DNA of 64,000 nucleotides. Source: Apus apus (taxonomy: Eukaryota; Chordata; Aves; Apodiformes; Apodidae). The position numbers were made by a program, and so were the translations under genes. Location: NCBI RefSeq assembly GCF_020740795.1, contig NC_067282.1, positions 54,443,290-54,507,289 of the forward strand, read 5' to 3'. This document shows, piece by piece, positions 1-12,100 of the stretch (position 1 is its first letter; each line of letters opens with the position of its first letter). The notes under the pieces were generated by a model that did not search any database, was not told the origin of the DNA, and worked only from the letters and a program-made list of their open reading frames with translations.

Positions 1-376
1 ACCTAGTAATTCTGGAGGCCCTACTCTCTATGAAAATTGTGGGTCTCTCCATTAGCACTAACAGTCATCAAGGTAGGCTCACAGTCACCTAACAACAGGC
101 AAGCTGTGGACTCTTTAGGTGCAGCTTGAAGATTCCTTGAAAATGCTACCTGGCAGACCAAAATACAGAAACCACCTGGCAGTGATAAAGATTTCAGCTG
201 ATATAACTGACACAGTAAGGTCTGATGTCAGAGGGCCTATCCTCATACTAGAGCTTAATTAGGTAAGGTTTTGGTCAAGGTAACTTTGTGGTGCACAAAG
301 CCATTATGCAGCTTGGCATCAAGAGGAAAGCTGCAGAGCTGAAAAAGAAGGGTGACAGCAATGAATACAACAATAA

Positions 377-402
377 TTTTTTTATTTTTATTTTTATTTT
401 TA
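377..402. repeat. (TTTTA)n simple repeat
   Basis: Four to five tandem copies of TTTTA, slightly imperfect, read directly from the sequence. Confidence 0.85.
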
Positions 403-1277
403 AATTGAATAATTCCCGATATTATTTTTAACAAAAAAAAAGAGAAAGACTGAGCATGACACTTTTTTCATGAGCTTGGTGGATGGATTGGAAATTCACA
501 ACTATGAGGGAAATGTTGCGGTGTCTCCTGCTGCAAAACATTGAGGCAGATGTAGTACAGTCTAGCTGTAGCAACACACCTGAAGGAAAGCCAGTAACAC
601 TCTTGTTTGTAGTTCTGGCTTGCACGCTGAGCAGTGTCTGGCAGTGAGCACACTATGCTTTTCCTTTTTGTCTAAAATCAAACATCTTCAAACAGGTTCA
701 TATTCCCCAAAAGCAGAGTTTGAAAAAGTTGCAGAAAGAAAAGGAAGAGACAGTGAGGTCCCTGCCATGAAGATATTTCGGTCTATTGCAAAAGCTGCCT
801 TTTCTGCAGAAGGCTGAAGTTGACTCACAGAAGCCCTCCCCTGCAGCACACTATGCAAAAACCACTGCTGACACTGGTGCCTATAAACTGGTATAGTTAT
901 ACCATCTAAAAAACTGCATGGACCCTCTTATTTTGGCAGAGGTGCTTTTTTATTTGTCTGAGCCTTGTGCATAAGTAAATGTCAGTTTCCAGACACAGGT
1001 CAGCCAACAGATGAAGATACGACCCCTGGATGCACATTATCCCGTCCCGCTGGAGATTACGGACTTCCCAGACCTGTTATACCCAGGTACAAGTTCAGAT
1101 TTACCACTTTGGCTTCAGTGGAGCCCAAACTGCATGTCTATCAAACCTGAGAAACATTTAATGGAAGTACACAAGCTCTGTGCAATCCCTATCAAAGTCA
1201 TCCAAACGATCACCTTACTATCTTCTGCAAGCAGTTCCTTTGGCCTTTCTCTGGTGATCATGGATTCTGGGGTGGCA

Positions 1278-1298
1278 TTTTTTTTTTTTTTATTTTTT
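1278..1298. repeat. T-rich tract
   Basis: Near-uninterrupted T run with a single A. It may be the complement of an old poly-A tail, but no retroposed body was recognised beside it. Confidence 0.8.
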
Positions 1299-3295
1299 AG
1301 GCATCTTCCAGATTGAGTTTGAACAACTCCTAAGATTTTAGCTGGTAAATCTTCAGTTATGAGCCCTTGTTGCATAGCTGGATGACTGCTCTAGTCCACT
1401 CTAGCTATGGACTTGCTGCTAAATGCACCTTATTTTGGAGGGTGTTAATGTGTGTGTGGAAACCTGAGTGAGCCAAAGCTTTCCCAGTCCCTTCTGCCCT
1501 CTGGGAAATTGTTACCTACCCCTCCGAGGCCTGGGCACTGGCTTTCTGGACCTCACCAAGGAGTCTCAGGCTTTCTGTGGGAGTTACAGGCTCCCAGCTC
1601 TTTGCTGCCTGTGCCCCTCTTCTCTGCCATCCCCTGCAACTTCAAGAACCTTCTCCCCATTCAACTTGCATGGCAAAAAACACAAAAATAAAATAAATAC
1701 CATCTGTTAATTAAAAATTAGCATAAACAGTGGCAATCTGAATATGTAGCTGAAATAACAAGGAAATCCCTTATTATTCAAGGTCTTATTTCTCATTCTA
1801 ACAGAAAAAAACAGACATTTTTTATATACATCTAAATCTCTCTATATATAAAATCGTATTTGGTAGGCTTTTTCAGCCTCAGAAATTAAACAGCTAGGGC
1901 AGACATTTATGTTAGTAAGAGCAACGTTTGAGCCTATAGACCTGCAAAGTGACACATGCAAGTGCTTCCTAATTTGCTACAGGCAAAATCAACCAAAGAT
2001 TTAAACTGTCTAAGATAATCAGTCTGAATTTGCCTGAGAAGCATTAAGGTGTCAGACTGGACAATAGTTTCTGACAAGGGGTAGTCAACACATCTAGAGC
2101 TGGAGGGGGAAACGCAACACATCTCTGTAGCCTAAAGATGTTTGCATGATTCAGGCTTCAGAAGGTAGTGTCACTTCCAGATGAACCATCTGAACTCCAT
2201 TTGTAGCCAAGCTTTTGGCTGTAGCGAGAGAGGGAGATTGATATTAGACCTGCCAGTGGGAACATGGATATGTGCAGACTTCAAGGGGTTATTTTTAGTG
2301 TGTGTCTTTGCTTGTTTGTATTCAGCTCCCCAGGTGATCTAGGACACTAAATGGATTCAGCAAGAAAAATTTTAACATAATTAAAGATTTCCTCTGAGAT
2401 ATGGTGCACGGCCCTAAGGGCACCACCAGGCCTTATTGTCCTCAATGGGCCTCATCTGGGACCACCCATCCGGGGCCCTGGGGCCCATTTCAGCTCAGCC
2501 ATGCCCCATCCCAGGTCCGGTGATGCCCCTGGAGTGCCTATGCTCAGGTCCTTCCTCAGCTTGTTTTTTCCCCTAGGTTGTGAGGGGCTGTTGGTGGCCC
2601 TGTTATTGACTGGCTCTGTCCGCAACACTCATCCCTGAGGTCCCCATGGCACCCTGATCTCCAGCCCCAAGCAGCTGATCAGTGCTGATTTTTGAATTTA
2701 CAGTTTCTTATATAAAATAAACACATTTGCCAATGCCAGCTAGTAGGTCTGAGGGATTTTTTTCCAAACCAACTGTGTGAGCTGTGAGCTGCTAGTACTG
2801 ACTGCTTGCCATTCTCACTTGCTCTGCCATCCTGGGTATAAGTCGCATACTTTTTGCACTTTACATGAGAGGGCCTTTTCCTTCATCAGTTGGTTCCAAT
2901 GTTGTCTATAACATCTCTTGGTCATGGTACTGTTCTCTTCGTACAGCTGCATTCTCCTGATAGGGCAGCTAAGGACTCACCATCTGCTTCTGTTCTGGAG
3001 AGGACTGCAGGAGCTGCTGAGCATGAAATGCAGTAGACGGTCTTAGGGAAAGAGTGGCACCTAGGGGATGGCATTCACCCATAGTTTAAGACACCTAAAT
3101 TTAGGATTTCACTCTTAAAGACTTGGAAATAAGCTGTTGGTCAATATTGCTCTCCAGTGACCAAGAGGGGCACTGAAATACCAGCTACTGTTGGGTCACC
3201 AACACTTGGAAATCTCCAAAACTGCCCTTCTGCAGGCAACAGAATCCAGCTCCCTGCCTGTGACTGTTTTGGAGATGCCCTAGACTACAACAAAT

Positions 3296-3866
3296 TTGCC
3301 TGAGGTTCAAGAAGGACAAGTGCAAGGTCCTGCACTTGCATCAATGCAATTTTCAGGATCAATGTAGACTGAAGGATTAATGGATTGAGAGCAGCTCTGC
3401 AGAGAAGGACTTGGGAATACTGGTGGACAAAAAAATGACATGAACCAGCAATGTGTGCTTGCAGCCCAGAAAGCTGTGTTCTTGGCTGCATCAAAAGAAG
3501 CATGGCCAGCAGGTTGAGAGAGGTGATTCTCCCCCTGGTCTCTACCCTCATGAGACCCCATCTGGAGTACTGTGTCCAGTTCTGGAGTCCCCAATACAGG
3601 AAGGACATGGAGCTGTTAGAGAGGGCCCAGAGGAGGGCCACATGAATGATCAGAGGGCTGGAGAAACCTCTCCTGTGAAGACAGGCTGAGAAAGTTGGAG
3701 TGGTTCAGCCTAGAGAAAAGAAGGCTCCTGGGAGACTTTATTGTGATTTTTCAATATATAAAAGAGGACTTATAAGAAAGACAAGGACAGGCTGCCACTA
3801 AGAAGGCCCTTAGTGACAGGACAAGGGGAATGGTTTTAAACTGAAAGAGGGGCAGGTTTATAGACA
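3296..3866 (+). mobile_element. Older CR1 LINE, left arm (interrupted)
   Basis: This is a degraded segment of CR1 ORF2, the reverse transcriptase of the main avian non-LTR retrotransposon. Recognisable pieces in shifting frames are KKDKCKVLHL-like near 3305-3340, [20 protein letters not shown] at about 3557-3616 and the following RAQRRAT. The element then runs into the usual untranslated stretch (GACAGGACAAGGGGAATGG at about 3816-3834) and stops abruptly near 3866. The missing 3' end resumes at 5913, so the two arms are one element split by a later insertion. Several frameshifts show it is dead. Exact ends are uncertain by about 10-20 bases. Confidence 0.85.
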
Positions 3867-5911
3867 TATAAACATACAGACTTACAGACATGTAGACATC
3901 TGGACATAGATTGGACATATTGGTGACCATGACATGTTAGAATTCAGTATTGTTACAGAAAGAAGCAGAGTAATAAGTGAAATGTCTACCCTGGACTTTA
4001 AGAGGGCTACCTTTGTCCTCTTCAAAGATCTACTTAGAAGTATCTGGTGGCCTAGGGCTCTAGGAGGTAGGGGGCCCAAGAGAGCTGGTCAGTTTTCAAA
4101 CACTGCCTCCTCCAAGCTCAGGATGAATGTATTCCCTTGAAAAAAAGTCTGGCTAGGGAGGTAAAAGAAAACCAGAAGAGCTTCTTCAAATGCATCAGTG
4201 AGAAAAGGAAGAGTAGGGAAAAATCTGGTCCACTGCTAAATGAGGGGGGAGACATGGTAACAGAGGGTGCAGAGATGGCAGAATTTCTGAATTCCTTCTT
4301 TGTCTCAGTCTTTACTCCTAAGACCAGCCCTCAGGAATCCCAGTCACTGGAAGTAAGGGAGCAAAACGGGAGGCAGGAAGACTCTCCATTGGTCAGTGAG
4401 GATTGGGTTAGAGATCGCTTGGATGAACTGAGAACACATAAATTCATGGGCCCCAATGGGTGCATCTACATGTGCTGAGAGATCTGGCTGACGTTGCTGA
4501 GTTGCTCTCCAACATTTCTGAAAAATTATGAAGTCTGGAAGATGTGCCTGAGGACTGGAAAAAAGCCAGTGTCACTCCAGTCCTCAAAATGGGCAAGAAG
4601 AAAGACTGAGGCAACTACAGACCAGTCAGCCTCACCTTCATCCCTGGAAAGGTGATGGAGGGGCTCATTCTGGAGGCCATTTCTAACCACATGGAAGAAA
4701 AGAAGGTCATCAAGGAGTAGCAAACATGGATTTACTAAGGGAAAATATTGTTTGACTAATCTGATATCCTTCTATGAAGGCATAACCAAACGGGTAGATG
4801 AAGGAGAGCAGTGGATGTCATCTACCTTGACTTCACCAAGGCTTTTGATACTGTCTCCCATAATATCCCCACAGGAATACTCAAGAAATGTGGGATAGAT
4901 TATTGGACTGTGAGGTGGATTAAAAACTGCAACAACAGCAGAGTTCAGAAGGTTGTGATCAGTTGCACAGAGTCAAGTTGGATCCCCAGGGATCAGTACT
5001 GGGTCCGGTTTTGTTCAATATCTTCATCAATGGCCTGGATGAGGGGACAGAGTGTACCCTCAGCAAGTTCACTGCGGATACAAAGCTGGGAGGGGTGGCT
5101 GACACACCAGAAGTCTGTGCTGCCATCCAACGAGATCTACACTGGCTACTAGAGAGCTGGGCAAAGGTGAACCTCGTGAAGTTCAATAAGGACAAGTGTA
5201 GAGTCTTGCATCTGGGGAGGAATTACACCAGGCATCATTACAGATTAGGGGTCATCCTCCTTGAAAGTCCTAGTGGACAGTAAGTTATCCATGGGACAGC
5301 AATGTGCACTTGTGGCCAAGAGGGCCAATGGTATCCTGGGATGCATTAAGAAAACCATGTCCAGCAGGTCTAGAGAAGTTCTCCTCTCCCTCTACTCTGC
5401 CCTGATGAGACCACACCTGGAATACTGTGTCCAATTTTGGGCTCCCCAGCTCAAGAGAGACAGGGATCTACTGGAGAGAGTCCAACAGAGAGAGCTACGG
5501 GGATGATTAAGGAACTTGAAAGTCTCTACTGTGAAGAAAGGCTGAGAGTGCTGGGGCTGTTTAGTCTTAAGAAGAAAAAGATAAAAGGGAATCTTATTAA
5601 TGTCTATAAATATCTGCGGAAGGGGCAAGTCTCTTTTTGATGGTGCCCGGTAATAGGACAAGGAACAATGGGTATAAGCTAGAATGTAGGCAGTTCCAGC
5701 TCAACATGAGAAAGTCTTTACTGTGAGGGTGATGGAGCACTGGAACAGGCTGCCCAGAGAGGTTGTAGAGTCTCCTTCTCTGGAGACTCTCATGACCTGC
5801 CTGGATGTGTTCCTGTGTGGCCTGCCCTAAGTGGTTCTGCTCTGGCAGGGGGGTTGGACTAGATGATCTCTAGAGGTTCCTTCCAAACCCTAAGATTCTA
5901 TGATTCTATGA
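3867..5911 (+). mobile_element. Younger CR1 LINE nested in an older CR1
   Basis: A 5'-truncated CR1 of about 2 kb. Order of parts: the end of the endonuclease region (HDMLEFSIVTERSRV near 3930), an apparent internal deletion near 4115-4142, the start of the RT region (LAREVKENQKSFFKC near 4145), GPLLNEGG, DWVRDRLDEL, VIYLDFTKAFDTVSHN near 4817, [18 protein letters not shown] near 4990, the palm motif region near 5065, then the C-terminal [11 protein letters not shown] near 5420. The normal FADD catalytic motif reads FTAD here, and the frame is broken several times, so it cannot encode a working enzyme. It ends with the diagnostic repeat GATTCTATGATTCTATGA at 5894-5911. The region just right of 3867 is a degenerate AGACAT-rich stretch, so the true 5' end may lie up to 40 bases further in. 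Confidence 0.9.
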
Positions 5912-6130
5912 CGATAAGGAATAGATGCTTTATGATGAGGGTGGTGAGACAGTGAAACAGTTTGCCTAAAGAAGTTGTGGTTTCCCCCTCCCTTGAAGTG
6001 TTCAGGGAAAGACTGTAAGGGCTTTCGTACTACTTGGTCTAGTGGAAGGTGTTCCTGCCCATGTAGGGACCTTGGAACCAGAGGATGGTTGAAGATACCT
6101 CTCAAAGCAAACCATTATGTGATTCGATAG
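5912..6130 (+). mobile_element. Older CR1 LINE, right arm (3' end)
   Basis: This resumes the element left at 3866, beginning in the segment that normally reads TAGGAAGAAATTCTTTA and continuing through GTGGTGAGACAGTGAAACAG, CCCCCTCCCTTGAAGTGTTC and TCTAGTGGAAGGTG. It ends in a decayed terminal motif, ACCATTATGTGATTCGAT. Its higher divergence than the inserted copy fits an older age. Confidence 0.85.
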
Positions 6131-9100
6131 TTATGGGGGGGTTAACAGACACAATTCAGGAGTCTGGTGTTGACCCACCTGCTGGAAGGCCGGGCAGGGT
6201 ACCATATGGCATCTCAAATACACCAAGTGCCTTTATTTAGGGAAAATTTACTCCCTAGTCAGCACTGTCCCTAAGGTCTAAAGAGTGATACAGCTTGATT
6301 GTCATCAGCTGAGCATAACTCTTGGCTCCTTTGATAGTGTTAACAACATCTCCGTTGACTGGAACAGGAGTTCAGATGTATCCATTTTGATTCCTATAAG
6401 CAGACACCTACACTTTATCTATGAGTTGAATCCTACTCTTCATTTCTTCAGCAGTATAACAGTGCCAGACTATTTATGGAGCCTTAGCCTGGCTGAAGAT
6501 CTAAAAACAAACAAACAAACGAGCCACTATCAATCCAAAACACCTTGAACCAGCAAATCTTCCATTAAGAGATGTTGAAATGCCTTGCATTTTTAAAATG
6601 AAAGATATCATTCTAGTTGCTTTCTGATTCCTCAATAGATTAATGAGGCTGGACATGTAAATTCAGAAAAGTATCAAATATATTCAATGTTTTAATGACT
6701 TGGTGGGAGCTGACACCATAGCTGTATAGAAATGTCCCCAGTTATTTGTAAAAACAAAGTCTTAATCCATCTGTCAATGACAAGGTAGGCATCCTTTAGC
6801 GCTAATAAGGAATACAGTCCCTCCTTCAAGGTCCTGACAACTCTGATTGTCCATCAAAGTAATACAACTTTCTGGAGAACAACTTTAGAAATATCAGTCT
6901 CATACTTTGTCTGTACAATTTTTATTTCTTTGTTTAGACATCAGCAGAGAGATGTGGTTTTGCATTTCATTAAGTGTATGTTATTCCATTAACAGTAAGA
7001 GAGACTGGAATGTGTAGCAAGAGAGGCTATTACCTAAGGCATTCATCTTTAATCTTTGCTGGAGAATTGCACTATGTTTACCTAGGAGTGCAGAAATTTA
7101 ATCCTGGTGTCTTTCTGTAAATTCGCTGTAAACCAGTAACTAAAAAGTGCCTTTGTTTTATTTTTTTTTTCCTCAGAGATATGTTTGTGATAATTTTCTC
7201 TGTTTGCCAATTATGGAATAACAGCAGGTTATACATTACCAGAAGTCTCTCTGTAACCCCAAGAACATTTATTGCATGTGAGATAAGGAAGAAAATTATG
7301 TGATTATGATAGTAAGGATATTTTGTCTCCGTGATAGATGCAAGTTTTGATGAGGAATCACCTAGTTTCCCCTGAACCTGGATGTGGTTAAAAATGCCTT
7401 ATGCTACAAACTGCAAAAACTTCTACAATTATGAAGAGAAGAAATCTCTGTTACAAAAGGAAAAACGTATTTTATCTCTGTGTATTTCCACCAAGGTTTT
7501 GAAACACTCAAGCCAGCCTAAAGCTAGGCCTGTAGCCAAGTTTAGGCACCAATGTTTGGATCTGCTTCTCAAAGGCAAGTTCTATATACACAGGTTTGAA
7601 GTTTGTGGCTTCTAAGCAAACGTACTGTACTCTCTTATGAAGCTGGAGACCATCACATAAAGTGGGATTTTAAAAAAATGACCACAGTCTCTCCCTTCAC
7701 ATCTATAATCTATGAATTAAATTTCTCAGGAAATATTGCTGGACAACTCTTTACTCCCCTGAGAGAGACCAGTGAAGATGAGACAATGAAATGGGGCTAC
7801 AGTTGATACAGGACCGGCAATTCGTCACTGTGGCGGGACTAGGAGAGCAGAGGGAATGATGCTGAGGCTGAAACACTGAAGAATATTTTCAGAATGAAAT
7901 TAGCAGCAGTATTTGATGAAAATGAATTCTTCCTTTATTCAATGTTTTCATGTCAGAAATTGGAAAGTGCAATGACCTAATTATTTCTTTATTGTACTGG
8001 CAAGGCTTCGAGTCACTGCCATTTCATACTGATTGAAGATTATGGTTGCTAACTACGCTGCTCTAGAAATTGCAGACGCTCTTTCGCTTTGATTTGAAAG
8101 TCTTACATTCAATGAAAAGAGCCACCCTGTGCTAGGAGTTGTAGCTCAGAAGTTTATCCCACAGTTTTTCCATTATACTAAAGCAGCAAGATCCGGAGAG
8201 AAAAAAAGAAAGAGTGAAGATTTAGAAGAAAACTCTTTCCTCATCCTATCTCTGTGACTCAAACATTGGAAGACATTGTTCAAGTCATTGTGCTCTTAGT
8301 GCATCTTCAAAAGGAAATAACTCACCCTTCGTTTCTCAGTGAAGCCTCTTAGGGTTCACAATGTTTTAATTGGCAAGAATGACCTAGATGAAGTTCAGAG
8401 GTTCAGTGATGGTGAGTGTGACCAACAAAGGTGTTTGTCCTTAAAGGTCCAAGGGTGAAATAAAACTTACGTCATCATCTCACTTGCTTTTATTATTATG
8501 TGCTAGGAACACTTCTTAAAGCACCAATTCAGCTGTGAAATAAAATGTAATAATTTATCAACTTTTCATTTTATCAACCTACCCACGTATTGTTAAAAGA
8601 CTGCTGGGGATAGTAGGACTTGCATGAATTTCTACATTCATTGGCTACATAGATCTGAACCCATCTGTACTTTTGCTTTAAGAGAATTTGCATATGAGTT
8701 TAATTAATGATAGTTTTTAGTGATATTCATTATCATTTACTATGTCATTATGGCTTATTGTAGATGTTCATTTTGAAAGGAGATGACAAATTTGTGCCTG
8801 GAAGAGATGGAGTTTTTTAATTTTGCAGGTGATTAAAAAGAATAGGCCAATTCTGTCTCTGGATTTCACTGAATTCCTCTGAGACAGAATCTGGCCTTAG
8901 TTTTCAATAGACTTGTGCCAGGCTGCAAAGAAAGCTAATTTGCACAACGTTGAAAGAACGATGTTCTACAGGGTGTATAAAACAGTTCAGTTTGTCTTTA
9001 ACTGCTAGTGAATTCATGTAGGTCCAAGCTAATTACTTTTTGGCACAGAGAGACCTGAAGTCTTAGTTGCTTGTTCAGAGCTGTCAGTTATAAATTAACT

Positions 9101-12100
9101 GTCAAAATCCCCTGAACTTGTGTGGGTTTAGTGGCTTATTACTTCAGCCAAAGGTAGAAGTATAAGCTTGATATATTGATTTATGAAATACATTTGTTTT
9201 GCTACTTAAGTGTTGGGAAGACCATTACTTGTCTTGATTCAAGCTCATTTTACCCACTTACATTTTTGACAGTTTACATACTTTGCTGCCTAGGCCTAAA
9301 CAACTAGTGAGGAAACTCCCTAGGTGTACATCTCACAAGAGTTAGAAATAGCTTAACTGAGACAACACAATAACTTCTGTTTAGAGAAGTAGGTCTCACA
9401 TTGACATGAGAACCCCTAAGATTAGACCTTATGTGAACAGCACTTAAATTCTTAGGGACTCTCACCCTATTTTCAATACATTTCTGAACTGTGTTTTGTA
9501 TGCTAAGAAGGGCCTGACTGTAAGAACAGTGTAGACCCAGATCATATTTTACTTGCATCTTTATACAAAATGGTTTACATTGCATCCTAGTATGCCATAA
9601 ATTAAAAGCACTTCATTTTGTAGTCTGTTTTTTGTTTCTCTCACTGGTTTCAATCCAGATGCTAATCTCTGGATCTATATGCAGACTAAAAGGGAAAGTT
9701 TCAGAACTGAGTGGCTGGCACTGATTTCAGAAGTCTGATAATAGTTAGTCAAATCTAAAAGTATTGGCCTGAGATACCATGTACTTAGGAAGATTTCTCA
9801 TTTAATATCTCTTTGAAACTTGTTCATGCTTTATTGCAAACAAAGGCCTTGACCTTTGGAAAGGTATTGAGCTTGGAAAAGACCTTTCTTCAGCAAATTT
9901 TCATTGCATATATTCCTCCTCTGGTTTAATTTAGTTTTGTTTTTTAAATGTGCCTGTAGGGATTTTCTGAACTGGTAAGTAACTAGAAAAATAGTCCTGT
10001 CTCTTCTCGTATCTCGAACAACATAACTGTCCCATGATTGACTATTACTTGGAACACTGTCAAATGAGTTATTAGTGGTGATTGTTCCTTTGATGATTAG
10101 TGTCTCAGCATTCAGAAATGGTGGGAGAGAGCCAGTAATCATTACAATTATAAAGGCTTTTCACAGGGCTAGATATATGCAGCCTTACAGGAAAGCGTTT
10201 TCTCTTCTGCTTTAGATCAGTGTCTGCTTTTCTTTTATCTGCAAGGAGAAAATTGAAAGCAGTTTCTTTATTACATTTTCTGTTTTTCCAGGGCTTAACT
10301 ACTTGATCTGGTGCCAAAATCTATGCAACTGCTAGTCAAATTCATCTATAAATATTAACATCTTTTGCAGAAAACTCAAACCAAACAAAAATGAAACTTT
10401 TCTCACTAACTTTCCTTTCTCCCCTCACCCAGGGTCTGGTGTGACTGGCAGCAGATACTGTAAAACTCCGATTTGGCAAAAATTCAGCGGGTTTGTGTGC
10501 ACACACAAGGCATGATCCACATGAGCACCATGTAAGATCATGTGGGACAGAGTCAAGTTAAGAGATTTAGATGTTTTAGCTAAGGTTCACATACTCCTTT
10601 CAACATTTGTTTCTCTAATCTAATCAAACTGCTTGGTCTCCTAATTTTGTTTTTTCATTTCCTTGGCTTTCTTTTTCTCAGTATAAGCTGATCATATTTA
10701 TCAGTCAATCAATATGTTTTTTGTGATCTCGGAATTTAGTCTATGAGTGGTAGAACACTGTGTATGAGCAGAATCCTCACAAGGATTTTTTTCTTTTTTT
10801 TCCAGCACAAATGAGCTGATGTTTCATATTTTTTCTTTCAGATTTCACTTACCCTACTGTGAACCAGAAATAAACAATTCAAGTTGGTGGAGTTGAGAAA
10901 GGGGCATAGGTGAGGTCAGAATACATCTGAAAGGCTCAAGCAAGGTGCTTCATACATATTTTTTGTACATATATTATTATGTCATTGCTGTCAGATTTCT
11001 TATGAAGGACCTAAATGCAAACCCGACTTTCTTCCATGACAGAAGACTAGTTTGCAAGGCTATGCTTATTCTCACCTTAGTTATCAAACATTTATATCCA
11101 TGACAGATGCCAGTTTTGGAGACTAGTTGCCACTGCCCACCTGGGACTTTTTCCAGTCGTATCCTTGTGGCTTCTCTGAGGTCTGCAATGGAGGAACTTC
11201 AGCTGTCGCCTTTCCTTTGGTTTGTTTAGCTACAACATATATCTTCTTTGTTAGGCTGGCCAGTATCACAAAAATTACAACCAATTAAAAGGCAGATCCA
11301 TATCTAAGGATACCTAAACATCTGAATTGTAGATGTCTGAGTTAGGTAGGTTGTATCGCATCTAGGTTGGTCGTGGAAGACCAACAAAAAAAAAACACAA
11401 CAAAAACAGGCTGAAGTGGGTCAGGAACTTAGAATAATTGCTTCTCCCTACATTAGTCTAAATGAGCTTTGAAAAACAACTTTGGGGTTAAGTCTACAGC
11501 ACCACAAAGTGCATTTACTGTGTGAGGGGAATACACATTTGAAAATTTCAATTAGACTTCACTGAAGGGTACCAAGGGTGCAGCGTGAATTGAAGTTCTA
11601 ATATTGCAACTGGGCTTTCCTCTTAACCTCAGCAGCACAGGATTAAGACAGTTGTGAAGAGGATGCTATCAATTAACATGTACTCTCTCAGTGAGATTCT
11701 CTCTTTTAATTACCTGCAGTGTTATCCTAGTTGTAAGAGGTGAGTTAGCAGTACATTTACAGTACATACTCTTCTGCAAAACAGACTACTCAGTTTCTCC
11801 AAAATTGCTCTGAAACTAAGGTTCAAATACCTTTGTGGCACTTTTTTATGCCTTAGAAAATTTGGCATAAAAAATAAACTTAGTTTCAATTTCTTCAGTC
11901 TTATTGATGTCAAATGCTCAAGAATGTCAAGTGACCTCTTTGAACAGAAACAGAACAGGCTGCTCTTACAAGGCACAACCAGATTTAGCCATGACTAATG
12001 AAAAAACATAGTTGATAACAATACTTGGTAATTAAATGGGCACATTCTCTTTTGATCATTTTTTCTAGCATAGTTATTCATATACAGCCATTTCTCAATT

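Larger units (their letters stand above)
1..3295. other. Intergenic, no gene recognised
   Basis: AT-rich non-coding DNA. I see no gene with a start, splice sites and family resemblance. It contains short simple repeats (TTTTA array near 377-402, T-run near 1278-1298), a coding-like but interrupted stretch around 690-890, and a GC-rich block at about 2400-2690; the last two are treated under findings. Short open frames in this stretch have no recognisable domains. Confidence 0.6.

Noticed and set aside
3860..3908. AGACAT-like units as a tandem array or a gene regulatory array
   Set aside because: Very degenerate, and located at the junction between two CR1 elements; best explained as junction sequence or a decayed microsatellite.
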